NCBI GenBank assembly: GCA_025267735.1
Contig: CM046297.1
Location: forward strand, 24,640,011 to 24,704,010
DNA from: Mactra quadrangularis
Taxonomy: Eukaryota; Mollusca; Bivalvia; Venerida; Mactridae
Length of the DNA stretch: 64,000 bases
Reading direction: 5' to 3'
The notes under the pieces were generated by a model that was given only the letters and a program-made list of their open reading frames with translations, was not told the origin of the DNA and did no database searches. Within the stretch, counting starts at the first letter, position 1. Every line of letters begins with the position of its first letter. Made by a program: the position numbers and the translations under genes. Of this stretch, positions 12,895-23,504 are shown piece by piece.

Positions 12895-13399
12895 TTTCGG
12901 CAAATAATATTTTACTGTCCTGATATAAATTATATAAGGGACTAATCAAAATTTTACTCAATTAAGACTAAAAAACCAATATTTTAGGGATGAAGAGTTT
13001 TATCTTTGTTCTGTCTATAACGCATTCAAATGGAGGGGACAGACCCTCATTAAAATCTAACAAAACCAAAATGTCTACCACAACATTTAATTACCATTTC
13101 TTTCTTCTAGTACAGTGTAATTCACCAATGAACAGTTGTTATTGAAAGTAGGGTTTGTATTGATGACATTGTTAGATTTAATGTATAAATGTACCATGTG
13201 ACCATATGTTACCTTGTCAATGTCACAGGTGGTTAGGGGTTTTGTTATCTGTAATCATCAACTTATGGTATTGATTAGTTTTTATTTTAATAATGGAAAT
13301 GAGCTGTGCTTAATAACTTGAAAGAGGCAGTATAGTTTTAGTAGAGATGAGTATTTGACTTTAAAACCCCTCTGAATCATTTACTGATTTCATTTTTTA

Positions 13400-13725
13400 G
13401 CTGGATTTTTCAACGAAAAAATTCAGCTTATAGTTTGATGAAACAGGGTGGGCGGACGGTCGGTCAGACAGGTGAGCGGTCGGGCAGGCGTCCAGTGTTC
13501 TTAACAATTGCGTTGAAGTTTTCAATTTAGCATATACTTCTGCCATTTATTGTCAGATCTCTATGAAACTTTATACACTGAGAACATACCATATAATGAA
13601 CAGAACTAAAAAGTAACCATAACTCTACCTGCCTTTATTATGGATTATTTCCCTTTGTAATATTTGCATTAAAGTTTTAAGTCTGGCTTTAACGTGGTTT
13701 CCACATTACATTTCTTGTTAGTGAT
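13400..13725 (+). repeat. Dispersed repeat, copy 1 of a ~310-bp family
   Basis: Shares with 49884-50195 the run from 'cagcttatagtttg' or its equivalent through a GGGCGG-rich segment, 'attgcgttgaagttt', 'ccatttattgtcag', 'accataactctacctgcc', 'atggattatttccctttgta' and 'gtggtttccacattacattt'. Origin unknown; no terminal repeats were identified. Confidence 0.75.
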
Positions 13726-14524
13726 TATGTGACAGCAGTGATCTTTTTCTAGATTTTTTCAAAACAACCCTTGCAATATACATGTATGTGCAATTTTTCG
13801 CTCTTTATTCTCTGAAATTTTGACACAAAACTGCTTGAAAAAGGTTTTTACAATGTTTACTTATTTTTTTTAAATCTATGTCTTTTGAACACTACTCTCA
13901 TGAAAAAAAGTAGCTAAGCACGTAATTATATGTTACTGACCCAGCTACAAACAAAAAACAGACAATGAATGCTTTCAATTACTTATAGGCTGTTTTGGCT
14001 TGGAATAATCTGATATTATTTATGAAATTTTGGGGAATTTTTCTTTGCGAAAAAGCATAATTTCGGCTTAATTCTAAGGCAAAAAATCACTGCTTCACAG
14101 CCAAAGAATTTACCACTAGAACATGTCTGTGCCTAATCATACATACTATGTACATATATAGACTTCATATTAAAAAAACTGATATATTGTACATGTATCT
14201 TTATGTTTCCATGGAAACCCATATCAATATGAACATATATTAATAATTTCCATATATTGTGGAACATTAATTATTTCTTTCCTTTTTTAGTATACAATTA
14301 ATTTTTGCCATCATTTTTTAGCATATTATACATTGTCCATTTATAGACTCGATAAATGTCAGTGATGTGCTTAAAAACATTACAAAAATTAATTGGTTAC
14401 TATTTTTAAGAATGGTCACATAATCTTAAGAGTTTTAACCATGTTACCATTGCAAAGTTTATTTATGGATAATAAAGAATGTATACTTATAGAATTTATT
14501 AATTTGCATTAAGTAACTCATAAA

Positions 14525-14935
14525 TCAATCTGATTAAAACCCGATCTTAACTTTTTCGCTTGCCTACTCGCTAATTTAGATTTGGCCTTTTTCAAACGAA
14601 GGTCACGAAGGACCTTTGCTCATCATAATATTAATGGCAAAATTGTTATGATACGTAACGCCAACGTAACTTTTTTACATCGTCTACGTCACGCAATTTA
14701 AGATGAGTCATCCATTCACAGACTGTGAATAATACCGCTGTTAAATTAGCTTGCAAACCTTGATCCAAAAATAGAAATTACGAAATCAAAATGTTATTAA
14801 TAGTGTTTTCGTCTAGATGAAAGCTACGCATTGATTGGTTGACACAAAGTTCATCTTGACGTGACCTTCCACAAAGACAGTAGAGATCCTGTACGACAAT
14901 GCTCTACAGGATATCTGTTTACGGAGATTGCTCAT
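14525..14935 (+). repeat. Dispersed ~410-bp repeat, copy 1
   Basis: Closely matches 17711-18118 from 'ctgattaaaacccgatct' to 'ctacaggatatctgtttacg'. Includes 'gtgaataataccgctgtt' and a small hairpin, GATCCTGTA..TACAGGATAT. A fragment of the same family occurs inverted at 18678-18790 and at 41225-41335. Confidence 0.8.
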
Positions 14936-15171
14936 AAATATATTATTCAATAATAGTTTAGTCTGTTTATGTACAGTAAAGATCTATATTTAAAATGGCT
15001 TATTGTCTTAATCTTCTCAAATGAAGTATGTGGGACTTATGCCTCAGTCCCATTAAATCGTGGCTTGTTATGGACCCGTACGTGCAGACAGTCGTGAGCC
15101 GTGAGAAGCCTTGTGTATCAAGGTGACGGTATGCACATGGTACAAAACAACACACCTGTACCGAGCCGTAG

Positions 15172-15426
15172 CTAGAAGATATGCATGTTTAATCCATACT
15201 CGGCCACGATTTTGTTCACGATTTGACTCTGAAACTGATACGTGTATCCTTGGCTCATCTCACAGACCCTGGTAAAAACGTAACAGTCCGTATGGGTATG
15301 CAAGACTTCGTACAGGTCCTTGCAGAGCTTGATAGCACGGCGCCCGTACAGTGCCCTCACTGCTATTTTTATGTTCATGGGACTGTAGCTTTAGAAATCT
15401 TCAAAAGTATCATGATTTTGCAATAA
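15172..15426. other. GC-richer island open on both strands; coding status unresolved
   Basis: This island is clearly less AT-rich than its surroundings. It has an open frame on the minus strand (15172-15378, 68 codons, containing AVRALYGRRAIKLCKDLYEV) and another on the plus strand (15223-15426, containing HLTDPGKNVTVRMGMQDF). On the minus strand the frame follows a CTACAG that could be a splice acceptor, and it ends in TAG at 15172. The codon use looks more like coding DNA than intron. I recognise no family in either reading. It could be an exon of an unseen gene, a decayed retrocopy, or part of the adjacent repeat. Confidence 0.3.
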
Positions 15427-16257
15427 CTAAAGTGGTCCTTACAGCAAAACTTTACTGGTACTTGATGCATTACAAATATAGTACAAATAGTCAGTACAAA
15501 ACTCAGGTCTTATTTCATATTATCATATTCCCTTTGATATAAGTTATATCCAATATTATGTAAATTACTATTTATCCTTAACAAAGAAAAAAGGAGAGAA
15601 TTGTTTCACAAATATTCTATCATGTGTTAATTATGTGATAATTATTAGCTACATTGTAACAGATGATAGTTTATTCTGGTTCAATATAGACCCATTGGGT
15701 TGGTAGTACAATCATGTATTTATGATATTTGAACGTAATGTATATATGTTTTTAATGTACAAATGTCACTGTAATAAACTAATTTTCTATCTATCTATAC
15801 ACAAGGTGTGTGAAATTCATAACTGCCTAACTTGTCCCACTGTCTGCAGACAAGTAAATGTTTCCATCCCACTTGCCTATGGTCTAAGTTCTATAATATA
15901 AAAGCAATACTTATGATAATATTTAGCTCTCTCATTGTTTTAATTTTCTTCATCAGTAAACTATTTTTATTATCACTAATTCATAACTTCTTTCAGTTTG
16001 TATTTTATATCATAGTTCACAATATTTTTTTGAGTATCAAAATTTCAGAGTTTACTTGTCCACAGACAAATGGAAAAGAATTTGAATTCCACACCCCTAA
16101 ATATCTACAGTATATATATTTGCATATACTGGTTACTTAAACGTATAATAAAGTTGTGCCAGAGCTTTGAAATAGGATTGGACTTTTGTCATTCAACCTT
16201 TTTTGTGCCAATTTCAACTCCAAATTAATCAAATATGAATAAAGTATCCTTTGTATT

Positions 16258-16331
16258 GAGGGTTGCCTGCAAGACTGTTGTAAATTGCTCTTTAAGGCAA
16301 TGCACTTTCTACAGTCTTGTGGGCAACCCTT
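16258..16331. mobile_element. 75-bp palindromic element, copy 1
   Basis: The left arm GAGGGTTGCCTGCAAGACTG is matched by an inverted right arm CAGTCTTGTGGGCAACCC. The loop contains CTCTTTAAGGCAATG. It is the same family as 29350-29424 and 48965-49041. It folds as a near-perfect hairpin of ~30 bp. Confidence 0.8.
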
Positions 16332-16699
16332 GTTATATAAAATAACAAATCCTCTTTCTGTTTGACTTTATAAGCTTAATTTGTAACCTATAATATTGTA
16401 CTTTTACCTCCTGTTTCCTATAACTACCTGTGAATATGTTAGCCCAGTTACCATGGTAATAATTTATCTATAAAAAACCTGATGATAATATTGATGTATT
16501 TGTTAATTACATTTCATTATCTCAACATATGGTCATGAACATTCATTCAGGTTTAAATCTACAGTCATCTGTTAGGCCAAATGTAATGAAATATTAGTTT
16601 CGAATCTTAAAACTGTTTTTGGAATACATTGACACTGTTTTATAGCATACACTATTTTACAGTACATGTATACATGTATATACATTGTCAAAAATCAAT

Positions 16700-17215
16700 G
16701 TTTTCTGGCCTACATTGTCTAACTGATTTATTGCCTACATTGGCAGACTGTTCTCTGGTCTACATTGACAGACTGTTTTCTGGTCTACATTGACAGACTG
16801 TTTTCTGGCCTACATTGACAGACTGCTTTCTGACCTACATTGGCAGACTGTTTTCTGGCCTACATTGTCTTAACTGATTTATTGCCTACATTGGCAGACT
16901 GTTTTCTGGCCTACATTGACAGACTGTTTTCTGGTCTACATTGACAGACTGCTTTCTGGCCTACATTGACAGACTGTTTTCTGGCCTACAATAGCAGACT
17001 GTTTTCTGGCCTACACTGACAGACTGTTTTCTGGTCTGCATTGACAGACTGTTTTCTGGCCTACATTAGCAGACTGTTTTCTGGTCTACATTGACAGACT
17101 GTTTTCTGGCCTACAATAGCAGACTGTTTTTGGCCTACATTGACAGACTGTTTTCTGGCCTACATTGACAGGCTGTTTTCTGGCCTACATTGGCAGACTG
17201 CTTTCTGGCCTTCTT
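16700..17215 (+). repeat. Minisatellite, 25-bp unit, about 20 copies
   Basis: The unit is TGGCCTACATTGACAGACTG followed by TTTTC. Variants alternate 'ttgacag', 'ttggcag' and 'atagcag'. A slightly different copy ('gtctaactgatttattgcc') recurs twice, suggesting an internal duplication of a larger block. Confidence 0.9.
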
Positions 17216-17710
17216 CAGCACTGTTTTTAGTCAAAATGGTGTATGTATATGTCATTTTACTTATGTTAAACTTGCAATCACATTACTAGCCATTAAATGT
17301 AATTAATTATTTGTTTCAAGTATTGCAAGATGTTACCTGGACTTAAATGAGTAACCATGGAATTCAACTTAAGCACTTTCCCTACTTCCCTTAAAACTCT
17401 CATTCAAAGCTTGCTATTTAAAACAACTGACATTTCACTTCATGTTCAAGGTAATAGATTAATTTCACATCTAAGTGATGGTATTTCAATATTTATTGAA
17501 AATGCATTTAACAGTCTATCATGCATAATAATGCAGCTTTTAGAATCTAAGCAATGATAATGGATTTTAGTTTTATAAAACTATAAATTTCTGAACAAAG
17601 GCTCATGAACAATACCGTGATTTTCTACTGTGACTTGTTATGTGAGAAAGTAGACAGTTTCTTAGGCTGAGATTGAGAGTCTTTACAATCTGTGTAAAAA
17701 GATATCATAT

Positions 17711-18790
17711 TGACCACCAATCTGATTAAAACCCGATCTAAAATTTTCCACTCGCATACTTGCTAATTTAGATCTGGCCTTTTTCAAACGAAAGTCACGT
17801 TCAGGCGACCTTTTCTCATCATATTATTCATGACGAAATTGTTATGATACGTAACTTATATACATCGTCTACGTCACGCAATTTGAAATGAGCCGCCCAA
17901 TCGCAGAATGTGAATAATACCGCTGTTTAATTAGCATGCAAACCTTGGTATAGAGATAGAAATTACGAAATCAAAATGTGATTAATAGTGTTTTCGTCTA
18001 GATGAAAGCTATGCATTGATTGGTCGTCACAAAGTTCATCTCGACGTGACTTTCCACGGAGACAGTAGAGATCCTGTACGACAACGCTCTACAGGATATC
18101 TGTTTACGGAGATTGATTGACCACTGTCATAGAATCTTGCTACTAGAGCTGTCACGATATACCGGTATACCGGTTTATTGCAATATGCAGCTGCGGCAAT
18201 ACGTACTGTGGAATGAATTTAACATACCGGTAATTGGCGATATTTTTATTTCAAGGGAAAGTTCTATCCTTGCAAAATGAAAGTAGCAAAACGTCAGTTT
18301 TTCCATTATTCATTTAATCTAAGCTTAAGTTACAAGAATTTAACTGTGTGGATGTTGTACGAACTTGTGCCAACATGTTCTTGAATCAAATACTTTTGGA
18401 CAGGAAGTTGGGAAATAAGCTTAGCATCCAGGAGCTTGATTGCTTTGATGTTCTGCAGTTAAGGAATGATTGTTTCTTTCAACTGACATTATAGACTTAA
18501 AGGGGCTTCTTTCAGTAACGGCCTGTAAGATTTGCATATTTTCTGTTAAATACAGTGGATGCACAACGAATCCCACAATATATCGTGGTACGTTACTGTA
18601 AATATCGCCGTACGGTGCTAGTGTATTGAAATAATCCCGGTACACTTCTGGCGTATCGTGACAGCCCTACTTGCTACATCATATGGGAGTCAGGCTCAGA
18701 TGACCTTGGTGTCGACCAATCAATGCATAGCTTTTATGCATAGCTCTAGATGAAACACTATTAGTAGTATTTAAATTTTTGTTCTTATAT
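17711..18790 (+). repeat. Dispersed repeat, copy 2, split by a hAT-type MITE
   Basis: Bases 17711-18118 match the repeat at 14525-14935. Bases 18678-18790 carry GACCAATCAATGCATAGC, an inverted partner of 'gctatgcattgattggtc' at 18008. The two parts are separated by the insertion at 18144-18669. The repeat is therefore probably a long inverted-repeat element that was interrupted. Confidence 0.65.
18144..18669. mobile_element. hAT-type MITE with perfect 8-bp target duplication
   Basis: Starts TAGAGCTGTCACGATATACC and ends GTATCGTGACAGCCCTA. It is flanked by CTTGCTAC on both sides (18136-18143 and 18670-18677). Same family as 1505-2065. No transposase is present. Confidence 0.9.
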
Positions 18791-19115
18791 TTTTTAAGAT
18801 CCAGTTTTCCAAGCTATTTTGATGTAACATGATTTTTAAGGGCTAGAATTGAATGCTTAGTTCGCAGTTAGGTCATGAATGTTATAAAAGCTAAGGTCAG
18901 CTGAATGTGACCAATACTAGAAGCTTGTCAGATGTAAGAGTTTTTGGCTCTTATGCATCTTAAAAAAAATGAACTGCTTTTTAAGACATATGACTTTGAA
19001 TGTTGAAAAAAAGCATAAAACGAAAAACCTACTTAACCATTCCACCTGTACAAATTAATTGATTTTTCAGCAAATGCAATGCACTGTATTACTCTAAACT
19101 CCATGATTTACCTTA

Positions 19116-19130
19116 GTTGCCCCTAGCAAC
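19116..19130. promoter_or_regulatory. RFX X-box-like palindrome (3-nt spacer)
   Basis: GTTGCCCCTAGCAAC consists of two inverted half-sites around a 3-nt spacer. This is a sequence match only. Confidence 0.3.
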
Positions 19131-19312
19131 GATTTGAAACTAATTTTCCCTATAGATAAAACCTGACTCTGTTTAACTTCAATAATATGATCATTAAGTT
19201 CCTACATTAGATTTGTGCATCATTTATTGATTGAAGTTTTTGTTAAATATTTAATAAGTTCATGACAGACGCTGATATAATAATTGTTATACACAGGGAA
19301 TGGTACGTTACG

Positions 19313-19560
19313 ATAGACTGGGCGTGGAATTTTAGTTAATAATATAGCGTTGTACAGAGACTGGGCTTGGAATTTTAGTTAATAATGTAGTGTTGGACAG
19401 ACTGGGCTTGGAATTTTTGTTAATAATGTACCGTTGGACTGACTGGGCTTGCAATTTTTGTTAATAATGTACCGTTGGACTGACTGGGCTTGCAATTTTT
19501 GTTAATAATGTAGCATTGGACAGACTGGGCTTGCAATTTTTGTTAATAATGTAGCATAGC
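19313..19560 (+). repeat. Minisatellite, ~41-bp unit, 5-6 copies
   Basis: The unit is GACTGGGCTTGCAATTTTTG followed by 'ttaataatgtaccgttggact'. The first copies are slightly longer and carry GGAATTTTAG. Confidence 0.85.
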
Positions 19561-20369
19561 TTTTGGTATCGCTAACATTTGCTTGCTGTTGCTCGATTCA
19601 CCTTAAACAATAAATAAATGAATTAAAATACAGTGACTTAAATAATAGCTAACTAGGAGGGAGGATTCCAAGACAAGGACATTTTTGTTATATGCTACTT
19701 GTCGGCTGTGTTTGATTCAGAGTCATATTGAATTTGAAATGTCTCCATGACGACAAAGTGATTGTTTTGTTTGTTCCCATGACAACCAGGTAAACTGTTT
19801 GTTTACAACATCTTTTGTTCTTTGTTTTTGTTGAATTTTAATATTCGTGGAATTTTCTGTTATAAATTTTTTAAAAAGTGCATTAAATTTTGTTGTTAAT
19901 TTTTTTTTTTTTTGAAATATGGCTGTTTTGTTTGTAAACCGTCCATGCTCAGACATGAATGTTTTAATAAGGAAATTATACTAATTATTTTCCTCTGAAA
20001 CTAACTCATAAAATAATCTTAAGGCTTTGTTTGAAGAGATAATTATTTTTGTGATTTCTTTTGTTTTTATTGTTTAGTTTCCTTTGTTGTAATATGATAA
20101 CTTGTTATCTTATCATGTAATGTTTGATAAATTTGTCACGATTTTAAATTATGATAACATGTTTCTTTGTGATGTTGTTATAATATTTGCTTTAGAAAAA
20201 AAACATTTTAAACTTCTAATTGGACTTGAACACATAATTAAAATAAAAAAAGTATGGAATGATCATTTTAACTGGAACTTGGCAGTTTATACTGGCTTTT
20301 GCAAGCTCTGGCTTCTTACACTTATTGGAGGAACAACAATGTATATCAGCATACACTAACTTGTGCCAA

Positions 20370-20990
20370 CTGTAACTATATCAGCTTATACTAATTGTAA
20401 CTTCACCTGAATTAATACTAACTAGAAAGCATTCAGCTAATACTAATTGAAACTTCACCTGAATTAATACTAACTAGAAAACATTCAGCTTATACTAATT
20501 GAAACTTCACCTGAATTAATACTAACTAGAAAGCATTCAGCTAATACTAATTGTAACTTTACCTGAATAAATACTAACTAGAAAACATTCAGCTTATACT
20601 AATTGAAACTTCACCTGAATTTATACTAACTAGAAAGCATTCAGCTAATACTAATTGAAACTTCACCTGAATTAATACTAACTAGAAAACATTCAGCTTA
20701 TACTAATTGAAACTTCCCCTAAATTAATACTAACTAGAAAACATTCAGCTAATACTAATTGTAACTTTACCTGAATTAATACTAACTAGATAACATTCAG
20801 CTTATACTAATTGAAACTTCACCTGAATTAATACTAACTAGAAAGCATTCAGCTTATACTAATTGAAACTTCACCTGAATTAATACTAACTAGAAAGCAT
20901 TCAGCTTATACTAATTGAAACTTCACCTGAATTAATACTAACTAGAAAGCATTCAGCTTATACTAATTGTAACTTTACCAGTTTATACAA
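20370..20990 (+). repeat. Minisatellite, 52-bp unit, with dimer structure
   Basis: The unit contains 'ctaattgaaacttcacctga', 'attaatactaactagaaa' and 'gcattcag'. Copies with AAAGC + GCTAAT alternate with copies with AAAAC + GCTTAT over much of the array, which indicates a 104-bp higher-order unit. The last copies are homogenised. Confidence 0.85.
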
Positions 20991-20999
20991 AGTAGAATG

Positions 21000-21600
21000 C
21001 TTCCAGATTATACTAAATTATTAACTGGAATTTCATCAGCTTGTACAATGTACTAATTTACTAACTGGAACTATATTCCTCTTATACTAACTAGAATGCT
21101 ACAAGCTTATCCTAACTTTCTTACTGGAATTTTTACAGTGTATCCTTACTAGAATGCTACCAGCTTATACTAACTGGAACTATATTTGATATATACTAAC
21201 TAGAATGCTACCAGCTTATACTAACTGGAACTATATTCGCCATATACTAACTAGAATGCTACCAGCTTATACTAACTGGAACTATACTCACTTTATACTA
21301 ACTAGAATGCTACCAGCTTATACTAACTGGAACTATACTCACTTGTTACTAACTAGAATGCTACTAGCTTATACTAACTGGAACTATATTCACTTGTTAC
21401 TAACTAGAATGCTACTAGCTTATACTAACTGGAACTATATTCGCTTTATACTAACAAGAATGCTACCAGCTTATACTTACTGGAACTTTACTCGCTTGTT
21501 ACTAACTAGAATGCTACCAGCTTATACTAACTGGAACTATATTCGCTTTACACTAACTAGAATGCTACCAGCTTATACTAACATTACATTTTGTACAAGT
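21000..21600 (+). repeat. Minisatellite, 51-bp unit, encoding an open 17-residue repeat
   Basis: The unit is CTAGAATGCTACCAGCTTAT followed by ACTAACTGGAACTATATTC and a variable TTTATACTAA. Because 51 is divisible by 3 and copies carry no indels, one frame stays open for 137 codons (21205-21618). It reads MLPAYTNWNYIRHILTR per unit. I regard this as a by-product of repeat length rather than a protein. The unit resembles the adjacent 52-bp array and probably shares ancestry with it. Confidence 0.85.
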
Positions 21601-21639
21601 CAGTGGTGGATTGCTTGATACTGTAATTTTAGTCTATCA

Positions 21640-22830
21640 GCAGTTGTACCACTGATTTGTATTAGGTGTTACTAACATCATATTGCTTCTACTAACTGTA
21701 TGGAGTTGATGTTGCTGGAGTTACTGTCATTGTTTGAATGGAAGCTTTGGACTTTGTACCCTGTGATAGTAACAGATTATGGATTCTACTAGCTATCTAG
21801 AGTTACTGCCCTTGATGGTCCTGGAGTGACTGCCTTTTCCAAAGGGAGATTTGGACTTAGTGCCTAGTGATGGTAACAGCTTCTTGCTTCTACTAGCTAT
21901 CTGGAGTTACTGCCCTTGATGTTGCTGGAGAGCTTTGGAATATATGTACAGTGTTGGTAACAGCTTATTGCTTCTGCAAACTTTCTGGAGTTACTGCTCT
22001 TCATGACAGTACATTTTGGAGTTGCCTCCCTTGAATTAACAGAAGAGCTTTAGGATTTATATAGAGCCTCACTAACAACACAATGCTTCTACTGACTTCT
22101 TTGTGTTGCTACTAACAACATTTTGCTTCTTCTCACTGAAGTTGATTCCCTCAACAATGCTGGAGTAAGTGCCTTAAGTTTACTGGATCAATAGAGTTAC
22201 TCCTCTTGAAATGATGGAAGGGAGATGGATATGTATTAGTCGTTACTAACAAATGAATGCTTCTGAGGACTTTCATGAGTTGATGCCATTGATATGGATG
22301 AGGAAACTGCCCTTGATTTAGCTGGATTAATTGAGTAGCTGGCAAATATTTGATGGAAGAGCAACTGGAAGTATATATGCTTCTATTAGCTACATGGAGT
22401 TACTGTCCTTAATTTGGATGGATGTTTTGCCTATGTTTTGACTAGACGATTGGAGTAAATGATTTGTATCAACTGTCACTAATATCTACCTTGATTTGCT
22501 GCCCTTGGTTTGAGATTAGAGTTACTGCCCTTTAGAAGTTTTTTCATTGAAGTTATTGTCCTTGAATAGACAGAAGAGCTGCAGGATGTTTGTTTATTGT
22601 TACCAACATCATATTGAAATTACTACCTACCTGAAGTTACTGTCCTTGATCTGGATGGATTATGGAAGATACTACACCGTAATTGATTGGAGTGATGCAG
22701 GACTTTGATTCTTCTGCTGGAACAAGGTCTATGTTGGAGTTGCTGTCCTTGGATTTGGATTTAAATTGAATGAGGATTTCTAATGGAGTTAATGTTGTTC
22801 TACTTATGTAAACTATATCATCACTATGTT
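21640..22830 (+). repeat. Highly degenerate tandem array
   Basis: The phrases 'ctggagttactgcccttga', 'agctttggactt', 'ctaacaacat' and 'cttctactaac' recur at irregular spacing of roughly 60-110 bp. It looks like an old, diverged minisatellite continuing from the 51-bp array. Confidence 0.55.
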
Positions 22831-22934
22831 CATAATATTGCATTGGTCTTATGTTGCTTTCTGTTGTTATTAGCCAGACTTTTTAATGAAAAATCAGATT
22901 ATAGATTATAGACAAATTTTCTTGAAATTCCTGC

Positions 22935-23460
22935 CTTTAGTAAACTAAGGTTTGTTGAAATACAGCTTGTAAACTAAGGTTTGTTGAAAAACAGCTTGTT
23001 AACTAAGGCTTATTATAATACAGCTTGTAAACTAAGGTTTGTTGAAATGCAGCTTGTAAACTAAGGCTTGTTGAAAAACAGCTTGTAAACTAAGGCTTGT
23101 TGAAAAACAGCTTGTAAACTAAGGCTCGTTGAAAAACAGCTTGTAAACTAAGGCTTGTTGAAAAACAACTTGTAAGCTAAGGCTTGTTGAAAAACAGCTT
23201 GTAAATTAAGGCTTGTTGAAAAACAGCATGTAAACTAAGGTTTGTTGAAAAACAGCTTGTAAGCTAAGGCTTGTTGAAAAACAGCTTGTAAACTAAGGCT
23301 TGTTGAAAAACAGCTTGTAAACTAAGGCTTGTTGAAATGCAGCTTGTAAACAAAGGCTTGTTGAAATGCAGTTTGTAAACTAAGGTTTATTGAAATACAG
23401 CTTGTAAACTAAGGCTTGTTAAAATACAGCCTGTAAACTCAGACTTTTTGAAATACAACT
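22935..23460 (+). repeat. Minisatellite, 29-bp unit, about 18 copies
   Basis: The unit is CTAAGGCTTGTTGAAAAACA followed by GCTTGTAAA. Sporadic variants (GAAATACAG, AAGGTTTG) are more frequent at the two ends, as expected when the centre is homogenised. Confidence 0.9.
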
Positions 23461-23490
23461 TGAAACATAGGCTTAAGCTATCATTTTTAG

Positions 23491-23504
23491 GGGGGGGGGG
23501 GGGT
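23491..23504. repeat. Poly-G homopolymer run
   Basis: About 14 G in a row follow 'catttttag'. The true length may be uncertain because homopolymers are prone to assembly error. Confidence 0.6.

Noticed and set aside
15832..16140. 102-codon hydrophobic ORF
   Set aside because: AT-rich translation of Phe, Ile and Leu codons; no signal, domain or splice evidence.
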